This document shows, piece after piece, positions 27,440-35,909 of a DNA stretch of 42,958 nt. A model generated the notes under the pieces. It was given only the letters and a program-made list of their open reading frames with translations. It had not been told where the DNA came from and did no database searches. Made by a program: the position numbers and the translations under genes. Source of the stretch: Candidatus Limiplasma stercoravium (GTDB lineage: Bacteria > Bacillota > Clostridia > Christensenellales > Aristaeellaceae); assembly GCA_018715175.1 (NCBI GenBank), contig DVME01000041.1, positions 1-42,958 on the forward strand. The letters are read 5' to 3'. How positions within the stretch are numbered: position 1 is the first letter of the stretch; every line of letters begins with the position of its first letter.

Positions 27440-27952
27440 ATGAGCAAGAACCTGGAGCTCAAAAAGCAAGTCGTAGCCGACATTGTGGAAAAGTTCAAGG
27501 GCGCGCAGAGCGTCATCATCGTCAAGTACAGCGGCCTGACCGTTGAACAGGCTACCGCCATTCGCGCCCAGTTCCGCGCCAGCGGCGTGGACTACTGTGT
27601 GCTAAAGAACACGCTGGTTCGCCGCGCTCTCCAGGAACTGGACATCCAGGGCTTGGACGACGTGCTTAACGGCCCGTCCGCCTTTGCCTTTGGCATGAAC
27701 GACCCCGTGAGCCCCGCCAAGATCCTCAACGACTTCATCGTCAAGAACAAGACCGAAGCCATCGAGATCAAAGCCGGCCTGTTGGGACGCGAGCTGATGT
27801 CCCTGGAGCAGATCAAAGCCCTGGCCGAAACGCCCAGCCGCGAAGTGCTCCTGGCCCGACTGCTTGGCAGCCTGCAAAGCAGCATCGCCGGCCTGGTGCG
27901 CGTGCTGGACGCCATCGCCAAGAAGCAATCCGAAACGGCGCCCGAGGCCTAA
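27440..27952 (+). CDS. rplJ: 50S ribosomal protein L10
   Basis: 170 residues. LELKKQVVADIVEKFKGAQSVIIVKYSGLTV at the start, the rRNA-binding segment VLKNTLVRRAL and the C-terminal helix that carries L7/L12 dimers (LLGSLQSSIAGLVRVLDAIA) are clear. The ATG at 27440 follows AAAAAGGAGG; the open frame upstream is leader RNA. L10 forms the base of the ribosomal stalk and autoregulates through the leader. rplL follows 51 bp later. Confidence 0.97.
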   Translation: MSKNLELKKQVVADIVEKFKGAQSVIIVKYSGLTVEQATAIRAQFRASGVDYCVLKNTLVRRALQELDIQGLDDVLNGPSAFAFGMNDPVSPAKILNDFIVKNKTEAIEIKAGLLGRELMSLEQIKALAETPSREVLLARLLGSLQSSIAGLVRVLDAIAKKQSETAPEA

Positions 27953-28003
27953 GCCGCCTCGCCGCTCCCCCAAACAAACATCGAATGAATGGAGGCAATC
28001 GAT

Positions 28004-28375
28004 ATGACTCACGAGGAATTCATTACCGCTATCGAGAGCATGACCGTGCTCGAGCTCAATGATCTGGTGAAGGCCCTGGAAGAGAAGTTCGGCGTTTCCG
28101 CCGCCGCTGCCGTCGTCGCCGTGCCCGGCGCCGCTGCCGCCGCCGCTCCCGCCGAGGAAGAGAAGACCGAGTTCGACGTCGTTCTCAAGGAAGTCGGCCC
28201 GGACAAGATCAAGGTTATCAAGGTCGTCCGCGAACTCACCGGCAAGGCCCTCAAGGAAGCCAAGGACTTCGTGGAGTCCGCTCCTTCTGTGGTCAAGGAA
28301 GGCGCTTCCAAGGAAGAGTGCGAGTCCATCAAGGCCAAGCTCGCCGAGGTCGGCGCTGTGGTCGAAATCAAGTAA
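28004..28375 (+). CDS. rplL: 50S ribosomal protein L7/L12
   Basis: 123 residues: the N-terminal dimerisation helices ([26 protein letters not shown]), an Ala-rich hinge with [15 protein letters not shown], and the factor-binding C-terminal domain ([33 protein letters not shown]). The ATG at 28004 follows GGAGG. It recruits elongation factors to the ribosome. A terminator follows, with no rpoB downstream. Confidence 0.98.
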   Translation: MTHEEFITAIESMTVLELNDLVKALEEKFGVSAAAAVVAVPGAAAAAAPAEEEKTEFDVVLKEVGPDKIKVIKVVRELTGKALKEAKDFVESAPSVVKEGASKEECESIKAKLAEVGAVVEIK

Positions 28376-28388
28376 GTTGCGCGTACTG

Positions 28389-28427
28389 GCGGCGGGCTTC
28401 TTCGCAGAAGTCCGCCGCTTTGCTTTT
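28389..28427 (+). terminator. Terminator of rplJ-rplL
   Basis: A 13-bp stem with one mismatch pair (28389-28401 with 28406-28418), a TCGC loop and a TTTGCTTTT tail. Confidence 0.88.
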
Positions 28428-28492
28428 AAGAGGAACGGCGAAAATCCGGTATCGCTAATGCGCGGATTGGCCCCAAGGCTGCGCGACGGCTT

Positions 28493-28999
28493 TTAGCGTC
28501 CAGCGTTTAGGGGTTCATTGAGCGGGTATAAAGCGGCCTGGTAATCCTGAACGACATACCTTAGGTGGGTTCTCCCCTTTTGCACAACGGTATGCCCTTC
28601 CGCCTCCAGCCTTTCCTTCTGGGCCGTCACGCCGCCCGGATATTTGGCATTGAGCTCGCCGTTGGCTTTGAGAACGCGCCAGTAAGGGGTTTGATCGTCG
28701 GAGCGCTGATGGCTGGCCCAGGCCGCCAGGGAGACAAAGATTCCGGCGGTGATGGGGTCGGTAAAATCAGCGTCGTATTTTTGAGCCAGATATGCTCTGA
28801 TCGCGCCCACCGTCGTAACGCTCCCCCAAGGAATGGTTTTCATAATTGCGTCATAGGCCAAGGGCGGCGCCAGAAGCATCTTCTCGCCGCCATACTTTTG
28901 AATAGACGCTCGATCCGTAAGAATCTGTACCCTGGGCATTTCAACCGGCTTATGCAGCATCGCATTGAAATCCTTCCGCTCCTCGTTGGCCACCAGCAT
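28493..28999 (-). CDS. MGMT-family protein without the alkyl-accepting cysteine
   Basis: 168 residues. The core YDAIMKTIPWGSVTTVGAIRAYLA and the later GGVTAQKERLEAEGH match the DNA-binding domain of O6-alkylguanine-DNA alkyltransferases and alkyltransferase-like proteins. Where the enzyme has PCHRV this protein reads PYWRV, so it cannot accept alkyl groups. Alkyltransferase-like proteins bind alkylated guanine and hand it to nucleotide excision repair, which is a possible role. The ATG at 28999 follows ACGGAGG; its promoter is so close that the leader is only about 8-10 bases. Confidence 0.75.
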   Translation of the reverse strand: MLVANEERKDFNAMLHKPVEMPRVQILTDRASIQKYGGEKMLLAPPLAYDAIMKTIPWGSVTTVGAIRAYLAQKYDADFTDPITAGIFVSLAAWASHQRSDDQTPYWRVLKANGELNAKYPGGVTAQKERLEAEGHTVVQKGRTHLRYVVQDYQAALYPLNEPLNAGR

Positions 29000-29013
29000 C
29001 CGCCTCCGTCTAC

Positions 29014-29042
29014 TATTGTAGCGCGAGGCTGCGATTGATGCA
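29014..29042 (-). promoter_or_regulatory. Promoter of the MGMT-family gene
   Basis: On the minus strand TTGCAT (29037-29042), 17 bp, TACAAT (29014-29019). The predicted transcript start is within about 10 bases of the start codon. Confidence 0.7.
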
Positions 29043-29080
29043 ATGAGACGGTTGTGATTTTTATTTTCCGATAGAATGTG

Positions 29081-29117
29081 CAAAGCCCCACCGTCCTTCA
29101 CGGACGGTAGGGCTTTT
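29081..29117 (-). terminator. Terminator of tRNA-Lys
   Basis: A 15-bp stem with one mismatch (29081-29095 with 29102-29116) beginning directly after the CCA end of the tRNA on the minus strand. Confidence 0.8.
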
Positions 29118-29193
29118 TGGTACACCATCAGGGACTCGAACCCTGGACACCCTGATTAAGAGTCAGGTGCTCTACCAACTGAGCTAATGGTGC
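29118..29193 (-). tRNA. tRNA-Lys(CTT)
   Basis: On the minus strand: acceptor GCACCAT/ATGGTGT, D-arm TAGCTCAGTTGGTAGAGCA, anticodon loop CTCTTAA with anticodon CTT, T-loop GTTCGAGTC and encoded CCA; 76 bases. Confidence 0.96.
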
Positions 29194-29233
29194 TCGTGCC
29201 GCGTTAGCGCTCTCGCGCCGGTCAGCAACGTTA

Positions 29234-29261
29234 ATTATACTCTGTTTCCCCTATTTGTCAA
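29234..29261 (-). promoter_or_regulatory. Promoter of tRNA-Lys
   Basis: On the minus strand TTGACA (29256-29261), 16 bp, TATAAT (29234-29239). Confidence 0.9.
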
Positions 29262-29316
29262 GCCCGGGTTCAAAACTTTTTTACATTCGCGTCTTGGGCA
29301 AAACCTTTGTCACGGC

Positions 29317-29346
29317 TTGACACTTCTCTGCGATACATGCTATTCT
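29317..29346 (+). promoter_or_regulatory. Promoter of the cupin regulator-ligase operon
   Basis: TTGACA (29317-29322), 18 bp, TATTCT (29341-29346), about 68 bp before the start codon. Confidence 0.75.
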
Positions 29347-29413
29347 TTCTATGTATGTTCAATATTTCAAGCCTGTCGTGCCATGGGGCGCGACGAAGAG
29401 GAGGTTTACACCC

Positions 29414-29995
29414 ATGACGATGGAAAACGGCGAGCAAATCCGCCTGATTGCCATGCGCATCCGGGATCTGCGGGACATCGCGGGCCTGAGTCAGGAGGAG
29501 GTTGCGCAGCGCGCCGGCATTGAGCTTTCCGAGTACGCGGCGTACGAAACCGGCTCACGCGATTTTTCCTTTTCGCACCTCTTTAACATCGCCGAAGTGC
29601 TCGGCGTGGACATCAGCGACCTGCTCACGGGCGAAAGCCCCAAGCTGCACGGCTACATACTCACCCGGCGAGGCCAGGGGCTGAGCTTTAACCGCCGCAG
29701 GCAGTACGAGTACCATCACCTGGCTTACAACTTCCGCGACAAGCTGGCCGAGCCCTTTATCGTCACCGTGCGCCAGGACGAGCCCGGCGTTGAAAAACAG
29801 GCTCACAGCCATGAAGGACAGGAATTTGACTACGTGCTGGAAGGCACGCTCAAGATTGTGCTGGGCGGCAACGAGCTTTACCTTCAACCCGGCGACAGCA
29901 TTTATTACGACAGCTCCTTGCCCCATGTCATGTACGCTATCGAGGGAGACTGCCGCTTTATCGCCGTGGTCGTTAAGGAAGGAGCCAAAGCCTGA
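29414..29995 (+). CDS. XRE-family transcriptional regulator with cupin domain
   Basis: 193 residues. A helix-turn-helix of the XRE type (IRDLRDIAGLSQEEVAQRAGI and the following recognition helix, residues 15-70) is joined to a C-terminal cupin barrel with HSHEGQEFDYVLEGTLKIVLGG and LQPGDSIYYDSSLPH (about 120-175). Such regulators sense a small ligand in the cupin and often adjoin an acyl-CoA or AMP-forming ligase gene, as here. The ATG at 29414 follows GAGGAGG by 9 bp. Its stop overlaps the ligase start (TGATG), so the two are translationally coupled. Confidence 0.88.
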   Translation: MTMENGEQIRLIAMRIRDLRDIAGLSQEEVAQRAGIELSEYAAYETGSRDFSFSHLFNIAEVLGVDISDLLTGESPKLHGYILTRRGQGLSFNRRRQYEYHHLAYNFRDKLAEPFIVTVRQDEPGVEKQAHSHEGQEFDYVLEGTLKIVLGGNELYLQPGDSIYYDSSLPHVMYAIEGDCRFIAVVVKEGAKA

Positions 29996-31665
29996 TGAAA
30001 CCGCTGTACCTGCAATACCTCAACTGCCCCACGCAGTATGCCACCTACGACGACTTTAACAAGAAGTTTCGCATCACCCGCCCGGCGAGTTTTAATTTTG
30101 CCTACGACGTGGCCGACCGCATCGCCCAGGAGGAGCCTGACCGCCTGGCTGTGCTTTGGACGGATGAAACCGGCGCCTGCATTCGTTATACCTTTGGGCA
30201 GCTCAAGCGCGACAGCGACCGCGCGGCCAATCTTTTCGCCTCTCTGGGCGTCAAAAAAGGCGAAAAGGTCATGCTCATCCTGCGCCGCCACCTGGAATTC
30301 TGGCCCATCCTGATGGCGCTGCACAAAATTGGCGCCGTGGCCGTGCCCGCCACGCACCTTCTGACCGAAAAGGACGTCCTCTACCGCGTGGACGCCGCGA
30401 AAATTCAAACCATCGTCATTTCCCACCGCGACGAAGGCGTACTCAAAAGCGCCGAAACCGCGCTGCAAAAATGCGATAGCCTGCGCTGCGCCATGGTGCT
30501 CAAGGGCCGCCGCGAAGGTTTTCACAGCTACGAAGAAGAAGTCGCCCGGCAAAGCGACGTGTGGCAAAAGCCGCAGGGCGACGCCTATGCCCACAATCAC
30601 GACCTTTTGCTGCTTTACTTCACCAGCGGCACCACCGGCATGCCCAAGATGGTCACCCACGACCACTACTATCCCTTGGGCCACATCGTGACCAGCCTGT
30701 ACTGGCAGCAATGCGAAGACGGCGGCCTGCACTTCACCATTTCGGAAACCGGCTGGGCCAAGAGCGTCTGGGGCAAGCTGTACGGCCAATGGCTCACGGG
30801 CAGCGCGGTGTTTGTGTACGATTTTGAGCGCTTCATCGCCCGCGACATTCTGCGCCAAATCTCAGAACACCATGTGACCAGCTTTTGCGCGCCGCCCACC
30901 ATGTACCGCTACCTTCTGCAGGAGAACTTTGCCGGTTATGATCTGAGCAGCCTGAGACATTGCGCCGTGGCGGGCGAGCCGCTCAACCCCGATATGGCCG
31001 CGGAATGGTTCAAGCGCACGCACATCCCGCTTCTGGAAGCCTTCGGCCAAACAGAGCTGGTCGTTACGCTGGCCACCTTCCCCTTTATGAAATCCTGCCC
31101 GGGCAGCATGGGCAAGCCCAGCCCCATTTTTGACGTGGATCTCGTCAACGAGCGCGGCGAAAGCTGTCCGCCCGGCGTTACCGGCGAAATCGTCATCCGC
31201 ACCGACGACGGCGAGCCGCCCATCGGCATGTTCTGCGGCTATTACGACGACCCGGCGCTCACCCGCACCGTGTGGGACAACGGCATTTACCACACCGGCG
31301 ATGTCGCCTGGCGCGATGAGTGGGGCTACTACTGGTACGTGGGCCGCGCCGACGACGTTATCAAGTCCAGCGGCTACCGCATCGGGCCCTTCGAGGTTGA
31401 AAGCGCGCTTTTGGAGCACCCCGCCGTGCTGGAAACCGCCATTACCGCCGCGCCCGACGAGCTGCGCGGCCAAGTGGTCAAGGCCACCATCGTCCTCAAG
31501 CCTGGCTGGGAAGCCGGCGACGCGCTCAAAAAAGAGCTGCAGGAGCACGTCAAAAAAACCACCGCTCCCTACAAATATCCCCGCATCATCGAGTTTGTGA
31601 GCGAACTGCCCAAAACCATTTCCGGAAAAATCCGTCGCGTTGAGCTGCGCGAAAAGAACCGCTAA
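29995..31665 (+). CDS. AMP-forming acyl-CoA synthetase
   Basis: An ANL-superfamily ligase of 556 residues. Motifs: the ATP loop LYFTSGTTGMPKMVTH (about residues 205-220), EAFGQTE (A5), the YHTGDVAWRDEWGYYWYVGR hinge region (A7/A8), DDVIKSSGYRIGPFEVES and the catalytic lysine in PKTISGKIRR near the end. It activates a carboxylic acid to an acyl-AMP and then the CoA thioester. The sequence is nearest to the medium-chain or acetyl-CoA synthetase side, but the acid cannot be fixed. The upstream cupin regulator likely controls it. Confidence 0.9.
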   Translation: MKPLYLQYLNCPTQYATYDDFNKKFRITRPASFNFAYDVADRIAQEEPDRLAVLWTDETGACIRYTFGQLKRDSDRAANLFASLGVKKGEKVMLILRRHLEFWPILMALHKIGAVAVPATHLLTEKDVLYRVDAAKIQTIVISHRDEGVLKSAETALQKCDSLRCAMVLKGRREGFHSYEEEVARQSDVWQKPQGDAYAHNHDLLLLYFTSGTTGMPKMVTHDHYYPLGHIVTSLYWQQCEDGGLHFTISETGWAKSVWGKLYGQWLTGSAVFVYDFERFIARDILRQISEHHVTSFCAPPTMYRYLLQENFAGYDLSSLRHCAVAGEPLNPDMAAEWFKRTHIPLLEAFGQTELVVTLATFPFMKSCPGSMGKPSPIFDVDLVNERGESCPPGVTGEIVIRTDDGEPPIGMFCGYYDDPALTRTVWDNGIYHTGDVAWRDEWGYYWYVGRADDVIKSSGYRIGPFEVESALLEHPAVLETAITAAPDELRGQVVKATIVLKPGWEAGDALKKELQEHVKKTTAPYKYPRIIEFVSELPKTISGKIRRVELREKNR

Positions 31666-31676
31666 GGAGGCCGCCT

Positions 31677-32897
31677 ATGTCTCGGACGTATCAAAGGATC
31701 GTCGTTGCATTCCTGAGTGTCGTATTCTTCGCCGTTCCCTTGGCCGCCGGCGCCAAAACCGTGGAGGAATGGCTGGAAGGCTTTGAAACCGGCGAGGTCT
31801 GGTTTGGCGAGGACTTTCATTACGACGTTACCAATGAGGAAGCCTGCTGGGAACTGCTGATGAAGCCCATCACCGTTTTGGACGTGGATCAGCGCGAAAG
31901 CGTTTATCCGCTGGTAACGCCCAACGGCGAACGCGTCAACGAGGACAAGCTGGGCGGTTTCATCAACGGCGCCAGCGCCGCCGTGCACGTGCTGGGCGAG
32001 GACGAGGACGGCTGGACGCTCATCGAAGGGCTGGACTACTATAACCGCCTTATCCGCGGCTATGTCAAGACCAGCCTCCTCAAGGAAGTCACCCCCAACA
32101 ATAAGTACGGCATCATCATCGACAAGCTCACCCAGCGCCTGTACGTGTACATCGACGGCAAGCTGTGGTCCAGCGTGGCCGTATCCACGGGGCTTCCCAA
32201 CGACGAACAGCCCTACAACGAAACCGCCGCGGGCGAATACCTCATTTGCAGCTGGGTGGGCGGCTTTGACAGCGAAGGCATGTACTGCGACCTGGCTATC
32301 CGCTTCAACGGCGGCGACATGATTCACGAAGTGCCGCACAATGTGCGCGCCGACGGCTCCAAAAGCTATTCGCGCTGGGAAGCGCTGCTGGGCCAGCGCG
32401 CCAGCCACGGCTGCGTGCGCACCGCCCGCATCAAAAGCCCGGAGGGGCTCAACGCCCAGTGGCTGTGGGACAACCTGAAAATGAACACCAAGGTGCTCGT
32501 CTGGGACGATCGCGGCCGCAAGATGGAATACCCGGACGACAACCTGACCCTTTACTACAACCCGGAAGGCGGGCAGTACTATCACTCCGACGCCAACTGC
32601 TCCAGCGTACGCGACAAGTACCTGCCCTTGACCGGCTTCCCCTATGCCGAGCTGGACAGCGGCGACTACGCCGATCTTACCCCATGCTCTACCTGCACCA
32701 CCATCAAGCGCAAGTCCGTCATTGACGCCGAAAACCTCGCCCGCGACGCCATCACCGTGGAGGAGTTCAACGACCTGGCCGCCTCCCGCGGCGAGGAAAC
32801 CCTGCCCGTGGAGGAAACCGCGGACGAACCGTCCGGCGATGTGGACGAGGAACCCGCCTCCACCGGCGTGCAAATTACCATTCGCAGCAATGATTGA
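31677..32897 (+). CDS. Exported L,D-transpeptidase (YkuD domain)
   Basis: 406 residues. A signal peptide (about 1-25, ending SVVFFAVPLAAGA) is followed by an SH3-like region (about 60-135) and the YkuD domain starting at GIIIDKLTQRLYVYIDGKLW. The catalytic motif is HEVPHN then SHGCVRTARI with Cys246. Such enzymes form 3-3 peptidoglycan crosslinks or anchor proteins outside the membrane. A C-terminal segment YYHSDANCSSVRD and PCSTC (about 300-345) is a small Cys-containing module also seen on other Firmicutes wall proteins. It begins 11 bp after the ligase with AAGGAGG. Confidence 0.88.
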   Translation: MSRTYQRIVVAFLSVVFFAVPLAAGAKTVEEWLEGFETGEVWFGEDFHYDVTNEEACWELLMKPITVLDVDQRESVYPLVTPNGERVNEDKLGGFINGASAAVHVLGEDEDGWTLIEGLDYYNRLIRGYVKTSLLKEVTPNNKYGIIIDKLTQRLYVYIDGKLWSSVAVSTGLPNDEQPYNETAAGEYLICSWVGGFDSEGMYCDLAIRFNGGDMIHEVPHNVRADGSKSYSRWEALLGQRASHGCVRTARIKSPEGLNAQWLWDNLKMNTKVLVWDDRGRKMEYPDDNLTLYYNPEGGQYYHSDANCSSVRDKYLPLTGFPYAELDSGDYADLTPCSTCTTIKRKSVIDAENLARDAITVEEFNDLAASRGEETLPVEETADEPSGDVDEEPASTGVQITIRSND

Positions 32898-32902
32898 CCC
32901 AT

Positions 32903-32932
32903 AGGCCGGAAAAGCCCCTGCTTTTCCGGCCT
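32903..32932 (+). terminator. Hairpin after the L,D-transpeptidase gene
   Basis: A perfect 12-bp stem AGGCCGGAAAAG/CTTTTCCGGCCT with a 6-base loop. There is no T-run after it, so termination strength is uncertain. It separates the upstream operon from the four-gene module. Confidence 0.65.
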
Positions 32933-32981
32933 GTCCAACGCGCCTGGCCCCTGGTGCCGGGCCCACCAAAGGAGCGCCGCC

Positions 32982-33362
32982 ATGACCATTTTGGATCCCT
33001 TGACCGGCGAGCTGAGCTTTCCCGGCGGGCTGAGGCTGTCCGCCGGCATGTCCCTGGGCGATGGCGACCGTCTGATGCCCATGGGCAAAAAAGAAGTGTC
33101 CGGCGGCATCATCGCGCCGTTGTGCCTGACGCGCCAAGGCTTGCTCAGCGAGGTGCGCCTCAGCGTATGCGCGGTGGACGGTCAGGCCGTCCCAGGCGCG
33201 GCGCAGCGCGCGTTTTTGTTTTCCTGCCTACGCTTCAAAGACCCTTGTCCGGATACGCAGGAATGCGTGCGCATTCGCTGCGCCTTTGGCGAGGTGCTCG
33301 TTGTGACTGATCCTTATACTGGCAGCGTCGAGGCCCGCATTCGCTACGCCCTTGACGCCTGA
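32982..33362 (+). CDS. Small protein of unknown function, first gene of ATPase module
   Basis: 126 residues from the ATG at 32982 after AAAGGAGCG. The N-terminus ILDPLTGELSFPGGLRLSAGMS has the short strand pattern seen in some small beta-rich accessory or immunity-type proteins, but I cannot name a family. It has no signal peptide or membrane segment; the four cysteines (CLTRQG, CAVDG, CLRFKDPCP) show no regular metal-site spacing. The next gene starts 28 bp later. Confidence 0.6.
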   Translation: MTILDPLTGELSFPGGLRLSAGMSLGDGDRLMPMGKKEVSGGIIAPLCLTRQGLLSEVRLSVCAVDGQAVPGAAQRAFLFSCLRFKDPCPDTQECVRIRCAFGEVLVVTDPYTGSVEARIRYALDA

Positions 33363-33390
33363 CCGCGATTCTTCCGGGAGGCCAACCGAC

Positions 33391-33978
33391 ATGCAGACCA
33401 ACCTCGCGCCCATCATGCGCGATATGCTCATTCGCTTTCAGCAATCCGCCATTCGGGAAACGGGCCGCCGCCCCATGACCTACCTGCGCACGCCCATGGA
33501 CGAGGCGCTTGTTTTGCCCGGCTGCCAGCGTCCTGGGTACGCCTTTTGGCAGCCGGTCGCCTGGCCCGACGATCAACCGCCCCTGGGCCCCAAAGCCAAG
33601 CTGTTTCATGAAAGCATCATCGCGTACCTTTCGATGTGCCAATTCTTGGAGATTCGCTTTTTCCTGCCTGTGGCGCATCTCAACAGCCCCTTGAGCTTCC
33701 TGTACCGGCGTGCGTTTGAGACCTACCGCAACACCGAGCTTTCCCCGCCCAGCCGGGCCTTTGAGGAAGCGGTGCTCTATCAGCGGGAGCATTCTGCCTT
33801 GCCGCTGGCGTTTTGCATGGCGGCCACCTGCGACGACGCCGAACCCCTGCTTTTGTGTCTTCGCGCCTCGGATGGGCAGGCTTTTGTGCTCCATGCCGAC
33901 GCTGAGGCCGACCCCTTTTACCTTAACCTGGCGGTGGATCGGCTTCTTCCCAAGCTGCAATTCGTCTATGACCTTTGA
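33391..33978 (+). CDS. Protein of unknown function, second gene of ATPase module
   Basis: 195 residues from ATG 33391 after GGGAGG. Soluble, alpha/beta in appearance, with aromatic-rich segments (YAFWQPVAWPDDQPPLGP, FLEIRFFLPVAHLNSPL) and an end DPFYLNLAVDRLLPKLQFVYDL. No catalytic motif is recognised. It follows the previous gene by 28 bp and precedes the next by 26 bp. Confidence 0.6.
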   Translation: MQTNLAPIMRDMLIRFQQSAIRETGRRPMTYLRTPMDEALVLPGCQRPGYAFWQPVAWPDDQPPLGPKAKLFHESIIAYLSMCQFLEIRFFLPVAHLNSPLSFLYRRAFETYRNTELSPPSRAFEEAVLYQREHSALPLAFCMAATCDDAEPLLLCLRASDGQAFVLHADAEADPFYLNLAVDRLLPKLQFVYDL

Positions 33979-34004
33979 CGCCATGCCCGAAAGGAGGAGG
34001 ACCA

Positions 34005-35891
34005 ATGCGGCTGACCACGCGGCAGACGGGCATCGTCAGCTATGCGGGCCTCGATGAAGAGGCGCTCTGGGCCGCGGCGCGGCGCGCTTTTGCACAGCCG
34101 CCCATGCCGGAGCGCTTTTGCGCTTTTTTGCCCCTGTTTCCCATGGAATTGGTACAAAACATGAGCTACGGCACGCCCAACGGCACGCGAAAGGTTTCTG
34201 CCCAGGGCTTTTCCACGGACAGCGCCGAGTATCACCGCAAGCTCTTCGAGGAGCGGCCCGATTTGTACGTCGGCGACAACCGCCGCCGTAACATCGACCG
34301 CGAAGGCCGGTTCCGCGCGGGCGGTGTGGTCACGGTGGACGAAGCCTGGGCTGAAAGCTTCCCGCAATACCGTCCTTTTTTGGGAGAAAAGCTGGCGCTG
34401 CACCTCATCGGCGGAGGCCATCAGGCTGTGGCCGTGCCCGAAAGCCTGTTTCCTCGAGGCGGCGGCGTATTGCTGGCCGTCGAGCGCCAGATGCGCGTGA
34501 CCGCCCGCTGCGAGCGCTTCGTGGCCTACATGAAAGCGCGCATGCGTTCGGGCGAGCGCTACGACCCCGTCCGCTTCGAGCTGGATTACCTGGCGCAAAA
34601 CAACCTCAAGTCCGTGTGCGTCCTGCAAAAGCAGCTGAGCCAGGCCATGCAGGAGCTTTCCATCCTGCAGGATCCCCAAGGTCTGCGCCGTGACCTGTAT
34701 ACCCAAACAGCGCAGCACGCGCAGCGCATTCCACAGTATGTGCCGTTTTCCCGCGCCTGCGACCTGTTTGAAGATTCTTCCCTCTCCCGCACCACGGCCC
34801 GTCTGTTACAGGTGTTCTATTCCACGGACGAGGAATTCCAAAGCGATTTCTGGATTCCCTACCAGGATGCCTGCGCCTATGTGGACAAGCGCGGCATGAC
34901 GTTGGATGTTCGCGCGCTGTGCGAAGGGTTTCAGATTGCCCCGGCATACGATCCCGAAACAGGCGGCGGCCTGTATCCTGACCGCGTGCGCGTGGCGGTG
35001 GTGCGCGACCGCAACCTTAAGCCCCTGGCCGCCGATGTTCTCAACAACCCGGCCTACGGCAGCGGCGTGGGGCCCATGGGCATGGTTGGCAAGCTGGTTT
35101 ATCTGCCTGACAGCCGAGAATGCCTGCGCTCGGGCCGCATGGCGCAGGAAAACGTGCGCCTGGCCTGCGTCAACACCCGCGTAGGGCCCGACCGCTATCA
35201 TCGCATGCTGCGCCAGGCCGAGCGGCAGGAGCAAAAGGGTCTGCTCCTTGACGCGCTGTACCGCCGAAAGAGCGCGCTTGGCCAGCTGGATCCCACGCAA
35301 TGCGGCTACCGAGAGGCCCGGGAAGCGCTGGATGCGTGTGTGGAGCGGTGCGAAACCCTTCTGGCGCGCGACCGCTCGGGTCTGGAGCGGGCGCAGGCCA
35401 ACGGCTATGACGCTGATATCGACTATCTGCGCCGCGCGTCCGCGCCGCTTTCTCAAGGAGAAGCGCCTTTTATGCCGGATGCCTTGCGCGAAGCGAGCGT
35501 GGAGTGCGGCTACGCCATGCGCGGCCGGGTCTGCACGGCGGATGCGGAGGCGCTTGCGCTGCGCGAACCTCCGCAAACGCCGCCCGTTGAGGCGCAGGCC
35601 GAGGAAGCTCCGACCGCCGCCGAGTCCCAAACCGCTCAGGCGCCATTCGAGCGCCCGCGGAGGCGCTTTTCGCCCTGTCCCATCGTCAGCGCCAGGCGCC
35701 CCAAAGCCCCGGGGTTTACCACCGGGCAAAGCCTTCCGCGCTGCGAGCAGATGGATATGTTTGCCGCGTTGGAAGCCGCGGCCTGCCCGTCTGAGGCCGC
35801 GGCCAAGCGGCTGACCATGGAGGTTCTCAACCCGCAAGGCAAATCTCAATTCCCGAAAATGACAGAGCTTTTGAAGCACGACGAGGACTGA
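34005..35891 (+). CDS. Large protein of unknown function, third gene of ATPase module
   Basis: 628 residues from ATG 34005 after AAAGGAGG. No signal peptide or membrane segment is visible. The first half contains NMSYGTPNGTRKVSAQGFSTDS and a helical stretch LDYLAQNNLKSVCVLQKQLSQAMQEL. A charged helical middle follows (MLRQAERQEQKGLLLDALYRRKSALGQL). The last 110 residues are Pro/Ala/Glu-rich and end with CEQMDMFAALEAAACPSE and a lysine-rich tail. I do not recognise a known domain. The spacing (18 bp to the ATPase gene) suggests the two proteins act together; a substrate or scaffold for the ATPase is one guess. Confidence 0.6.
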   Translation: MRLTTRQTGIVSYAGLDEEALWAAARRAFAQPPMPERFCAFLPLFPMELVQNMSYGTPNGTRKVSAQGFSTDSAEYHRKLFEERPDLYVGDNRRRNIDREGRFRAGGVVTVDEAWAESFPQYRPFLGEKLALHLIGGGHQAVAVPESLFPRGGGVLLAVERQMRVTARCERFVAYMKARMRSGERYDPVRFELDYLAQNNLKSVCVLQKQLSQAMQELSILQDPQGLRRDLYTQTAQHAQRIPQYVPFSRACDLFEDSSLSRTTARLLQVFYSTDEEFQSDFWIPYQDACAYVDKRGMTLDVRALCEGFQIAPAYDPETGGGLYPDRVRVAVVRDRNLKPLAADVLNNPAYGSGVGPMGMVGKLVYLPDSRECLRSGRMAQENVRLACVNTRVGPDRYHRMLRQAERQEQKGLLLDALYRRKSALGQLDPTQCGYREAREALDACVERCETLLARDRSGLERAQANGYDADIDYLRRASAPLSQGEAPFMPDALREASVECGYAMRGRVCTADAEALALREPPQTPPVEAQAEEAPTAAESQTAQAPFERPRRRFSPCPIVSARRPKAPGFTTGQSLPRCEQMDMFAALEAAACPSEAAAKRLTMEVLNPQGKSQFPKMTELLKHDED

Positions 35892-35909
35892 CATCCAGGA
35901 GGAATGCAC

